From: Nymphaea colorata
Taxonomy: Eukaryota > Streptophyta > Magnoliopsida > Nymphaeales > Nymphaeaceae
Assembly (NCBI RefSeq): GCF_008831285.2
Contig: NC_045150.1
Coordinates: 2,804,001-2,868,000 of the forward strand
DNA: 64,000 nucleotides
Direction: 5' to 3'
The translations under genes were made by a program, and so were the position numbers. The notes under the pieces were generated by a model. That model was given only the letters and a program-made list of their open reading frames with translations. It was not told the origin of the DNA and did no database searches. This document shows positions 23,342-33,407 of this stretch, one piece after another. Within the stretch, counting starts at the first letter, position 1. Each line of letters begins with the position of its first letter.

Positions 23342-24312
23342 ATATATATATATATAAGAGATTAGTGGGTAACTTGATACTTAAATATTAGACAGATAAC
23401 GAACAAGTTGGGGTAGATACTTAGGCGAACGAGTATAACATTTTGTCATGAAAAACAAGCTGGGGTAGCTACATCTATCTGTTTGGGCGCAAGTACGATG
23501 GAAGTGTCCAGGTGCTTAAGAAGACAAAAAATAGTTTAAAAATATAAAAAGGCTCTTCTAAAAAATAATTGTAAAAAAGAACAAAATGAAAACACTAAAA
23601 AGTTGCCTTTGTAATATTCTCATTTTCTCCTTAGAGGAGCATGCAGAGGGATATCAATAGCTCGTATTTGAATGGGATGCACTTTTTAGAATATCTGTTT
23701 TTTGAAACGTTCACATATTCAGATTCAAATACAAATCCAAATTTATAATTCAAATCTGATTTTTCAGGTTTACATCTAAATGTGTTTTTTGACGGGAATA
23801 CATAATACATTAAAATGTGTCAACCAACTCCCCAATAGAATTTGATATTCGATGTAGGATATTATTTAGGAGTAAATCTGAATATGAATCTAGATTGGAT
23901 GGAATATTTATCTAAATCCACATTTGAATTTGATAGAATATTTATCTAGATCCACGTCTGAATGTGATCGAATGTCATCTCTTTCGATTCAACATTTTAA
24001 TCGGCCGTTACTTTTTTTTTTTTTATATGCTTTTAAAGTCAGTGAAAACTGCTGATGTAAGAGAATCAACAAGCACGAGGAATAGAATATTTGGCATCCA
24101 ATCTAAACTACACCAGCTCATATTCACTCGAATTTTCATCCAAATCTGACCTCTAGAATGAATAGGTTGACGTTTTCCCTTCCAAATAAAAAAATAATTC
24201 CCACAGAAAGCTTCTAATTGCTTCCGAAATTAATATATGGCACCCTTGTCAATGTCGTAGAAGAATCGCGATACCGAGAAATGCCGTCCGTGACAGACAC
24301 GTTTAAGTCTGC
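22845..24312 (-). repeat. Third, single-armed copy of the 45-49 kb palindrome arm
   Basis: Collinear with 47815-49160 (right arm), and inverted relative to the left arm. Shared landmarks are gctaaagctatcacaaactac, the block around ccatcatgttg, a (TA)n tract, the gcatgcagagggatatca stretch, and a terminal LINE fragment (24195-24312) that matches 45430-45560 in inverse. It lacks the palindrome-centre segment that holds the conserved frame, so the arm unit existed before or apart from the palindrome. It contains (TA)n tracts at about 23047-23063 and 23308-23357. Confidence 0.75.
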
Positions 24313-25585
24313 CTCTATTTTTTATCATAAAAAAAACAAATATTCAAAAACCAGTCATTGTAATGATTTTCCAATCATGGAAAAAGATTTGTCCTATCCT
24401 GAAGTTGATTGACGACCATAAAATTCATCGTAATCACAACTGATTGGTTGCTCAATAATAAACTTGACTACTAGATTTAAAACATTTAGACAACATGATA
24501 AGTTTTTTTTTTTTCCAGTCTCCAAGGTTTTCATCAACATCTACTCAAATTCTTTAATTTAACTTACTTATTAAAGCAACAATTGAACATATTTAATTTT
24601 TGGAATAATGGAATTAATTCAAACTATTGCAGACATAAGTGAGAACTCAAGTGAATTTGAGTTTTACTGGACTTTATTTTAAAAGAGCAAGAAGAGTATT
24701 TCATTCTACCATTGAGCTGACAAATGATGACTCCACTTATCTCTTACCCTCTTCCTTTCAGGATATCAAACATGTTTAAGGTATCTTGGAGTGACGCATC
24801 CGTTATGTTTCAACTTACATATTGGTGTCATTCTTTTTAGAACGCAGAGAATTGACGTCATAAGAAATTCAAACAAAAACCGATTCTCATAAAGTTGTCC
24901 CGGACTGGTGTATCTGGTGCAATTCAGTATTTGTAGGTGGACGTCAGAATGAGAGAATGATATTAGTGGTCTAAGGGACATTTACGTGTCCCTCTTTTTT
25001 CAATGGACCCGAACGGTTGGTGATTAAAGGGGGGAACACCTTTGGTCATACCAGATGATAAAAAACCGGTGGTCCATTGGACACCGAGGTCCTGAGAAGT
25101 TCCTGCAAACGGAGAACCAGGAGCATCCAACACCACACAAATAATGATATTGATTTGATCACATGCGAGAGAGATATTTTGATTTGTGTGGTGGGAGATG
25201 GGCAGTGGACACCGTCCTCAACGACTAGATCAATATATTGGATCCACTAAATAGAATCTGAAGAGTTGAATATGAAAAAAAAAAAAAATTTTGACCGGAC
25301 TAAGATTTGAACAATGTCAATTGATGAGATTCGGAGTGGAATTTAGTTTTGAATCATTATCTGAATTCGAATTAGATTCAAATACTTAGTTTTAAATAAA
25401 TATTCAATACCCAACATCTATATGTTTTGGAATCGGGTCTTAATGTGTAATAATGTTGCGTTCGGATTTTGATGTGTACCTATTAGTGCCTCATGAACAT
25501 TTTATTTATTTATATAACGGCTGCCTATTTGTAGATTTTAATTGTAAATATTAGTTTTTCTTAATGAAAATTGTTTGGTTCTGTC
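24313..25585. other. No recognisable gene
   Basis: AT-rich non-coding sequence with homopolymer runs. No terminal repeats or protein signatures were seen. Confidence 0.55.
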
Positions 25586-26030
25586 ACTGGGAATGTCAAT
25601 ATTAGATTTGAATTAAATATCCAAACGAACTGATCCGAAAAAATGCATACGGAAAAACATTTTCATATTCGATTAAGAAATCAGATCGGATTTAGATTTA
25701 ATAAATGATATCTGATTGACTTCAGATTTGGATTCGTATATACATAGATATCCGATCGGATTCAGATTACATTCATTTTTAAACAAATATCCTATATCTA
25801 ATGCTATTAGTTTTTGAAAATTGGTAAAATCCATTTCAAAATTCAGATTCAGATTCAGATATAAATATAAATATAAAAATCAAATTCAAGTCCGATTCGA
25901 ATTGTAAAATCAGATTTCAGATTCGGATATGACTTTTTTTTATTCAAATTTGAATCCGAAAATGTGAATATCTGAAAAAGTAGATATAATTAAGAATATA
26001 TTTAATTTGAATCCGATCTGTTGAAAAACC
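25586..26030. mobile_element. Degenerate MITE of the GGGTTGTCAAT type
   Basis: The left side reads gggaatgtcaatattagat, and the interior is the same gga-tcagattt/ccgaat mosaic as the MITE at 22384. The right side ends near ccgatctgttgaaaaacc, where a clean ttgacaaccc is lost. Boundaries are approximate. Confidence 0.5.
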
Positions 26031-26429
26031 ACGCTTGACTATGTGCAAAATATCCCCGTGGACGAGACTTTGCGCTTTTTTTTACAAAAAAAAAAAGAAG
26101 AAAAAAGGTTGCCGACAAACGCCATGCATCTTCTTCAACAGGACCATGAAAGGGATTTGCTTAATTTATTTTCTGAAAAAAAAAAATTGAGATGGGAAAG
26201 CTGGCTGGTTTAATGTGATGTGGCCTCTCGAAATTTTAAAGAACAAAATTTGCATGGCTAAAAAATTTTTTAACAATTTTTATGCTTTTTTCTCTCCCAA
26301 AAAGGAAAAAATCAATCCTGTTTATGACAGTCTCATAAATCCTGGTGATCGGAGCTTGAATTTATTATTTTAAAAAAGGTATGACAATGACATCGCCCTT
26401 AGAATTATTATTTTTTAATTTTCCTTCTA

Positions 26430-26646
26430 TTTCAAGCAATGTTTCGATGGCATCTTAATTTGGAAGCAAACACTATTTTGTCTCCAAGTCGGGGTTTAAA
26501 TGTGTATTTGAGTGACGGTCACAAACTAGTTTCAAAATGCGGTTTTGGATGTTTTTACCGACATTTTATTTACCGATGCTCAAAGGAAACGTCGCTAAAA
26601 AATTTACCGACATTTTTATAAAAAAAAACTAATCGTTTTTGTAGTG
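26430..26646. mobile_element. CACTA-like transposon end fragment
   Basis: The sequence ends tttttgtagtg, the complement of CACTACAAAAA, which is the standard terminus of CACTA elements. It is preceded by short subterminal motifs (ttaccgacat, twice, and ttaccgatg), as expected for transposase-binding subterminal repeats. No opposite end or transposase is present. Confidence 0.55.
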
Positions 26647-27599
26647 GCAAGAGAAGCAGGAGAGCTTCGGCCCTTATTCCCGCGACTTCCACTGACTCAA
26701 AGTTTGTTTGTGTTGACCCTAAATGTAATCTTAGAATATATGGTTAAAAAATGTAGTGATCAGATCTAATGTTCGACTGTTGAATCTATAAAGATTGTGC
26801 ATGATCAAATCATGTTTTGAAGAACATGATATTCTTGCCTCATATGTTTAAAAAATATTTGTTTTGAAAATTTGATGCTCTTATCAAACGGTCAACAAAA
26901 TAAATGCTAATATTTGAAATTGTGAAGCCTGACAAAGCTCGTATAAGAAATGGACTGAATAAGGTTTATAAATTAGAAAGAGCGGTGGCTCGTGCGTTCA
27001 ACAACAAAATTGACATGTGGAGGAGGTTGCTAGATATGTTAAGATTTTTATAGTTTATATACGCCCTCTCTTGGTCTTATAATTTCTTTCTTGATTCTGA
27101 AGGTTATGTTCAATAAAACGAATTTCCTTAGGACGTGTTTGTTTACATCGGATGTGAATTCCCAGGTGATTTGATATCATTGGAGATCTTAGATCTCAGG
27201 ATCTCAGAATTTCCTTAGGATGTGTTTGTTTCACTGCAGATCTCAGATCCACAGTGATCTAAGATCTATAGATTTAGGATCACGTTACAGAGATCCGTTG
27301 GAGAATTCTCAGTTGCCAAATTGGAATTAGGAAGTTGGACATCAAACAAATACTAGAATGACCGTCAACATGCATGGCTGTGGAGATGACTCAACAATAC
27401 GAGGGATGTATGAGCTCCATTCTAACTCGACCTTTTATTAATCAAGTCTAACTTAACTAAAAAACTAAACTCACTTTTTGTTAATGGCTTGAGTTCAAGT
27501 TAGGTTGGCATGTTAGCAGCAAAGCCAGAAAGTTTTTAGCTAACTAGAAGCACCAATATATAGCAACTCACCTTTAGACCTTTCAAAAAATTGTAGATG
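26647..27599. other. No recognisable gene; short direct repeat at 27.1-27.3 kb
   Basis: Non-coding. The phrase ttccttaggaygtgtttgttt occurs at about 27124 and 27211 and is followed by palindromic gatct-rich sequence, probably a MITE remnant. Nothing else was recognised. Confidence 0.5.
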
Positions 27600-27839
27600 C
27601 AACGCCCCAAATATTTAGTCCCTTATCGAAGATTGTGAGAGATTTTCAAGGGCTTATAAAGGGAGAGTTTCAACACTTGGACCTGGGGTCCCACACGCGC
27701 AGACGCGTGTGCCTTAAAAAGGGTGGATTGTAACGCTCCAAATATTTAGTCCCGTATCGAAGATTGCGAGAGATCTTCAAGGGCTTATAAAGAGAGGCCA
27801 TTAATTTAAAGAGATTATTGCTTGGTTCTTAACCTTTTA
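27600..27839 (+). repeat. TRIM-like LTR, duplicated, left part
   Basis: Two copies of aacgc(c/t)ccaaatatttagtccc followed by tatcgaagattg(t/c)gagaga and tcaagggcttataaag start at about 27601 and 27730. The second is preceded by TG (tgtaacgctcc). This opening and layout resemble small non-coding terminal-repeat retrotransposons in miniature. The second unit is interrupted at about 27839 and appears to resume at 30195. Confidence 0.55.
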
Positions 27840-28214
27840 GGGGCCGTTTGATGAGTTGGAAATGTGGAATTGGAAATATAAAATGGAATGAGAAGAATAT
27901 TTTTTATTCCTATTTTGGTGTGTGTGTGATGACTGAGCAATATATTTTCAGTATTTGATGATAAAGAAACATATTTTCAGAAATATATTTCTTAGTTTGA
28001 TATAAGAAACATATTTACAGATTTTATAGAAAAGAAAGATTGATGTAGCACATAAACAACAGTGACAAGCAAAAGCATAGACGCATGTGGTAAAATTTAA
28101 ACATCACATGTGGTAATAGTCATCAACAAAATATGATAAGTTTTACTTGCATTAAGTTTTCAGTTAGAATGCTACCCGAATTCAAAAACAGTTAAACACT
28201 ACCACAAAAGCACC

Positions 28215-29308
28215 TCATTGTTGTCCATGTTGTGCAAGCCCAGTAATCATTGATGACCACGAGACAATGCCCCTCAGTGGGATTTCAAGGAAAGCAAGGT
28301 TTGCATCCTCAACGCATCCACACTTTACATACATGTTAACCAACGCATTTCCATAAAACACATCTAAGTCAAAACCTAGTTTCACAATATGAGTATCCAC
28401 TTGTTTTCCTTGTTCAAGTGCAGATAAGTAAGCACATGCATTGAGGAGGGTGCTGCATATGAGACAATCTGGTCTGAGACCTTCATGTAGCATTGCAGGA
28501 AATAGCTTCAATGCTTCCTCCCCTTGTCCACAATGAGCATAGACATCATGGAGGTGAAGAATGCAACATCTCTATCTTTGCATTCCTCAAAAGCTTGTCT
28601 AGCATCTTCTATCAAATCACATTTGCCAGAAGCATCAACTAGACAATTTGTTACATAAATGTCTTCTTGAAATCCAGAGCTTAAAACATGTGCATGGATC
28701 TATTTGCAGATAAATCATCCAGTAGACTAGATGCAGCATTGAGCAATGTAAAGAGAGTAGTTTGGTTCCAATTAATTCCCTCCTTCCACATGCAAAAAGT
28801 TAGAGAGAGACCTTCTTTTGCATTCCTATTTTGCAGACAACCTCCAACCAATGCATTCCATGGAATCAGATCATGTTCAGGTAGGGAATCAAAAACTTTT
28901 CTTGCACCCTCCAAACAACAACACTTTGAGTACATATCAATCAGGCCAACACCAACAACAATGTCTGCTTTGAAACCTGTCTTGATGACATGCGAATGAA
29001 TCTGCTTTCCAAGTTAGTAGACGGTTTAAGTACATTGGACAGTGTGAACATATTTGGCACCATTCCCACCCCCAGCATTTCTTCCAGCAACTGTAAAACT
29101 TTCTCATGAAATCCATGAAGAGCACAACCAACAATTAAAGCATTCCAAGAAACAACATCTAGCTCTAATATACAATCAAAAACTTGTGATGCGTCCACCA
29201 GATTACCAAGTTTTGCATACATATCAACAAGCGCATTAGCTGAAAATATATCCAGATCATATCCCAGTTTTATCAAGTATCCATGAATTCGCTATCGAGT
29301 AAACAATG
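28215..29308 (-). pseudogene. Pentatricopeptide repeat (PPR, PLS-type) protein fragment
   Basis: Three frames on the minus strand together read as consecutive PPR motifs: ANALVDMYAKLGNLVDASQVFD and VVSWNALIVGCALHGFHEK (29276-28941); MYSKCCCLEGARKVFDSLPE and LIPWNALVGGCLQNRN (28935-28681); NCLVDASGKCDLIEDARQAFEE (about 28650); and CSTLLNACAYLSALEQGKQ with NALVNMYVKCGCVEDA (28511-28215). Such proteins bind organelle RNA. Frameshifts near 28950, 28680 and 28520, and a TAG just upstream (TR-stop-RIHGYLIKLGYD, about 29295), make it a pseudogene. No C-terminal E or DYW domain is present. Confidence 0.88.
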
Positions 29309-29510
29309 CTGCAAGCAGATATTAGATTCCACAAGATGAAAAAGAAACTTGCAAAAAGTACCAAACCTAAGTTAACAATTGCGGATCATCGTATTACCAA
29401 AATCAACAAAAAACAAAAAACCTAGAATGCATCTGCAAATGGTATGCGGAGAAAGACAAGAAATTGCAGCACTCGAGAAAATGAAGGAAAGAAAAAAAAA
29501 AGGTACTAAC

Positions 29511-29848
29511 TTCTAGAAGCGACTGAGGAGGATCTGCAGGAGGAACCTTGAGCGAGGCTGAAGAAGGATCATGACCTGAATCTTCCCTGTAATCTGGTTT
29601 AAAGGAAGCATAGGCTGCAAAAAAGGGAAATCTCTGGCATAGACAATTGGAATCCAACTCAAATGAAATAAAAGACAAATCTGATAAAGCGGCAGAAGAA
29701 TAACAAACTTAACGCCAAAGCGTTCTCTTAACCCACAGTAGTTGGAATACTGGTAGAGCTGAAGAAAAATGGTGGGGAGAGAGAAAGGCGAAACAAGAAG
29801 AGAGAGACAGAGATGACAGGCTGCAATGGACGGTGGGAAAATGGGGGA

Positions 29849-29884
<36 letters not shown>

Positions 29885-29990
29885 CCTTTCACCATTGCTA
29901 GACGCTGCGCTGGTGAGGAGATGCTTTCAGTGTTGAAGGAGCGTGTGGGTTGAGGCAGCAGCAGGTGAGGCAGCGACGGAAGACAAGGGG
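29511..29990 (-). pseudogene. Candidate upstream exons of the PPR-carrying insert (unrecognised)
   Basis: On the minus strand, ATGGTGAAAG is followed by a gtatct donor at 29885. A well-formed acceptor (ttttttgcag) lies at 29615, followed by a 104-nt exon (29614-29511) that keeps the frame and reads AYASFKPDYREDSGHDPSS and PPADPPQSLLE. The open frame extends upstream of the ATG to about 29990 with serine- and arginine-containing residues that resemble an organelle targeting region. I do not recognise the protein. The phase of its 3' end does not match the PPR frame at 29308, so they may not belong to one gene. Confidence 0.35.
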
Positions 29991-30194
29991 AGACTCAAAC
30001 ACGTTTAGGAGAAGCCCTAACAGGCAAAAAAATTTTTCCACCTCATTGGGTGGAAAGAAATTTCTGGAAATATTTTTCCGAAAGCTCATGCAACGGTAAA
30101 ATTTTTGTTTCCATGTTTGATGAAACGGAAAATTTTTAAAAATTTGAATTTTTTTTCCTGCTGAACAAAGCTTTTCTGGCCCATCAAACGCCCC

Positions 30195-30340
30195 ATTAAT
30201 GAGATTATGGTCCTGGTTCCTAACCTTTTTAGGATTGGAGCCGAAACTACTAGGGGCGGGTTGAGATCTGCCGAACCAGGAGCCTGAGCCCAAGTGTAGG
30301 TCGAGTTGTTATAGTAGACATTTCAAGTGCATAGCAAAAT
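30195..30340 (+). repeat. TRIM-like LTR, right part
   Basis: It continues the LTR interrupted at 27839: taacctttttaggattggag, then ggggcgggttgagatctg, ending near gtaggtcgagttgttata. Non-coding. A short (TA)n tract follows at about 30352. Confidence 0.45.
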
Positions 30341-30765
30341 GACTCTGAGCCTATATATATATATAATGAGGCGCATCAATTACTGGTGTTTTAGATAGTG
30401 GCCCTAGCCCTATCCCTCATCTCATAACTGCAAGGGAAAACTGATTTTTAAATGAAAAGATTTTTTTCAATTAAGATTTAGATTAACATTTAGGCAAATA
30501 GAAAAACCCTGGGAGGCTGTCTATAAAAGCCCAGCTAATCTTATACTTAGGGTTAATCGTGAGATTACCCAAGCATGTGCCTCCCAGAAGCAAACCTTAT
30601 AATAAACTATCTCTCCTTCTTCAATGTTTTTCTCGTCTTCCTCCTCTTCCTTTTCACAAGGTGTGGCTGCTGCCTCTTCTCGCAACAGCAGATTCTAAGC
30701 CGCTCAAGGACACCCTTCCACTGCCGAAGACTCAACATGGTGTACATGGTGCATGTTTTCAACGA

Positions 30766-31032
30766 TCACCTAGATGGGAGGGGAGATGGTGGCAGCACTC
30801 CCAACTTCTTAGCATACACAGACACAGAGTCAATGCCTTTGGAAGGGGCAGATGGAGGGACTGGAGTCTTTATCACCGCCTGGTTCCAATGCCCATGGTC
30901 CAATTTATGACTCCCCAAATGCGCATTTCTTGCAGAGGCAGCACCACAGACCAAGAACAACAAGAACAGGAGAACTGCTCCCTTCTTCTCTCTTGCCATG
31001 TTCCTAAACTTGCAAGAAAATGAAAAGCTCAA
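30766..31032 (-). CDS. Small secreted peptide precursor, IDA/IDL-like
   Basis: An 88-codon open frame, with a better start at internal Met12 (30999): MAREKKGAVLLFLLFLVCG gives a basic n-region, a hydrophobic core and an AASA cleavage context, a textbook signal peptide. The mature part is short and ends in a region with TPVPPSAPSKGIDSVSV. PPSAPSK is the core of the EPIP motif of INFLORESCENCE DEFICIENT IN ABSCISSION and its relatives, secreted peptides perceived by HAESA-type receptor kinases in organ separation. In IDA the motif is close to the C-terminus; here about 30 residues follow, including a second proline-rich LPPSPLPSR. No stops or frameshifts break it. It could alternatively be a divergent PIP-type peptide. 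Expression is unknown. Confidence 0.6.
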   Translation of the reverse strand: MSFSFSCKFRNMAREKKGAVLLFLLFLVCGAASARNAHLGSHKLDHGHWNQAVIKTPVPPSAPSKGIDSVSVYAKKLGVLPPSPLPSR

Positions 31033-31687
31033 TGGCAGGCTTTAAAGCATTTGGGTTCCTGCAGTCTAAGGCTGACATTGTGGATTAGTTTAAGGCTAAA
31101 TGCGTTATGGTGGTGCACCTCCAAACTCCGTGAGCACTGAGGTCTAGCTACATGCAGACAGTTTGCTTTTAAGATGCAAGAGTTGTAGAAAGAACTGGCT
31201 TTGAGGCATAAGAAAGATGAATGATGACAGGGAAAAGGGAGATTGGTTCTTCTTTTTTAATTTTGATCCTGCTTTTTTCTAATAATTTTGAAAAGAGGAC
31301 TGTTCTGTGTGATTTTTTAATTGCACTGGTACTTCTCTTTTGGAAATGACAAAATAGGCGTGAAGTGAACTTCAGTTGACCTGAAACAGCAGATAATATC
31401 ATAGTCACAAAAAACACATTTTTTTCAAAAAAAACACGAAAAAGTGTGATAAATAAATGGCCATTTAAAACTTAAAAAAGTCATTTCTTTAAACGCTAAA
31501 AACAAAAGAACGTGTTTTTAACACGGTTTTCATGTTTTTTTTTTTTCACTTTTTTCACTTTTTTTTTCAGTTTTTTAATGTCGAATAGGCTTTTTCATTT
31601 TCTATTTTTTATTTTTTACAAATCTACTTATGTTGTGATGTTTGTGTTATTAGTTTATCACGTATTTTATTTTTTTCTCATTTTTAG
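31033..31687. other. No recognisable gene
   Basis: This is the likely upstream region of the minus-strand peptide gene, then T-rich and A-rich low-complexity DNA (31400-31680). No clear TATA box could be assigned. Confidence 0.5.
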
Positions 31688-31744
31688 AGTGGAGATGCAG
31701 AACAACGATTGCCTGGAACCGGCACTCATCAACGAGCAATGGGA

Positions 31745-33407
31745 TGATAATGGATACTAAAAAGGTCATTCTAATGAGCGCAGCTTGAATATGTGATAAG
31801 AGTTAGAGACGACAACACCCACGATATTCCTGAACGTATGCAGAGATTCAGAGAACCATACTGTATGTCTATTACTGTTTTGATTGATTGGAAGCGAGCG
31901 TCGTCCATCTCAGTGCCGTTTGTTTCATGACGTTTTTTCGTTTTCGTGTTCATAGTTAAATTTTCGTAAATCTCTGGTTCTCTGTTTTAAGTAATCTAAA
32001 AATTGTGTTTTATGTCTTTCCTTTCTAAATTAAAAAGTAGTGACGGGAACAATGGAAAAAATTGATACCATTGAAATGGGGGAACAATTCTTATACCAGC
32101 AACAGGAAAAACGCACCAAAAAGGAAAAAAAATAAAAAGCAAGAGGATTCCATTAGTGGCAGCACTGAGGCCCTTGATCTCAGCCACATTTCCCTTGACA
32201 CCTAAAGGGAGAATGACCAGACAGAAAAGTACAATGGAATATTCAAGATCTTGGGAGAAGTCATTCCGCTTTTTTTGAAACTACAGGTCGGCTAGGACAA
32301 TTGCCGGTTGCCCATTTTGTGCTCGAATGGAGTTCGCATTGCTCTACTTTTTCACTTCTTGCTGCAACACAAGTATCATTTGCAATTGACGTTTACTTCA
32401 GCATTCTTTGTTTATCTTGAGAACAGAAGAAACGCCCAGTTCGGGGTTTTACCAGTAATAGGTGCGTTTCTACTTTAGAGCTTTCACTCTACTGCTATCG
32501 CCAAACTCCTTAATCGTGAAATGCCCAAGTGCAGTAAAGTCTGCGAACATCCTTCCCTCAAACTCAGACCTCAGTTTATGTCATGAATTTCCCTTCGAAT
32601 GCTCTTCCAATGGAATGGTCTGCGTCATTACAATATCTAAAGACTCCTCATCTTTCTGTTTCACTAAGCCGCAAATGTCCCAGCAAGAAGTGAAAAATTA
32701 GAGCAATGCTAACTCCATTCGAGCACAAAATGGGCAATGGCAGTTGTTCTGGCCGACCTGTAGTTTCAAAAAAAGGGGAATGACTTCTCCTAGAGAACTT
32801 GAATATTCCATTGTACTTTCTGTCTGGTCATTCTCCCTTTAGGTGTCAAGGGAAATGTGGCTGAGATCAAGGGCCTCCACTGCTGCCACTAATGGAATCC
32901 TCTTTCTTTCTTTTGTTCCCCTTTTTGGTGCGTTTTTTCCTCTTGCTGGTATAAGAATTGTTCCCCCATTTCAATGGTATCAGTTTTTTCCCCTGTTCCC
33001 GTCACTACTTTTTAATTTAGAAAGGAAAGACATAAAACACAATTTTTAGATTACTTAAAACAGAGAACCAGGGATTTACAAAAATTTAACTTTGAAAAAT
33101 GAAAAAGAGTCATGAAACAAACGGCACTAAGATGGACGAACCACATGCAAAGAAAATCATACCCTATAGTTTGAAGAGGAGATTTTGTACCTCCAATCAA
33201 ATATGGCTACCAATGCTTGAATATTTACATGTAACAAAGAAAATAAAAACAAAATCAAAACCGTAATCGACACTCGCTTCCAATCAATAAAAAATACAGT
33301 ATCGTTCTCTGCCTACGTTCAGGAATATCGTGGCTGTTGTCCTCTCTAACTCCATCACATATTTAAGCTGCCCTCATTAGAATGACCTTTTTAGTATCCA
33401 TTATCAT
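31745..33407. mobile_element. Long foldback element with 0.62-0.73-kb arms
   Basis: The left arm (about 31745-32364) is the reverse complement of the right arm (about 32681-33407). Outer ends are gataatggatactaaaaagg and its complement; inner ends are tttttcacttcttgctg and cagcaagaagtgaaaaa. The right arm has about 100 extra bases (around 33150-33240) that the left arm has lost. The 316-bp centre (32365-32680) is not repeated elsewhere in the window. The right arm alone recurs at 935-1420, and an inverted piece at 15.6-15.8 kb. It has no transposase, so it is non-autonomous. Confidence 0.8.
32365..32680. other. Unique centre of the foldback element
   Basis: This 316-bp spacer has less biased composition than the arms. 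On the minus strand a frame containing LRSEFEGRMFADFTALGHFT runs with one stop. It is not recognised, but it could be a captured host fragment. Confidence 0.4.

Larger units (their letters stand above)
27840..30194. mobile_element. TIR-bounded 2.35-kb insert carrying PPR sequence (candidate gene-capturing transposon)
   Basis: Left end GGGGCCGTTTGATG. Right end CATCAAACGCCCC, whose complement is GGGGCGTTTGATG. The insert interrupts the TRIM-like LTR. About 40 bp of target (cattaat...gagattat...ggttc.taacctttt) is present on both sides (about 27796-27839 and 30193-30232) instead of a short target duplication, so a simple cut-and-paste event does not fully explain it. It contains PPR pseudogene sequence and a (GA)n run at 29849-29882. 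Confidence 0.5.

Noticed and set aside
24766-24981. Short minus-strand frame as a gene
   Set aside because: No homology is apparent and the region is AT-rich intergenic sequence.
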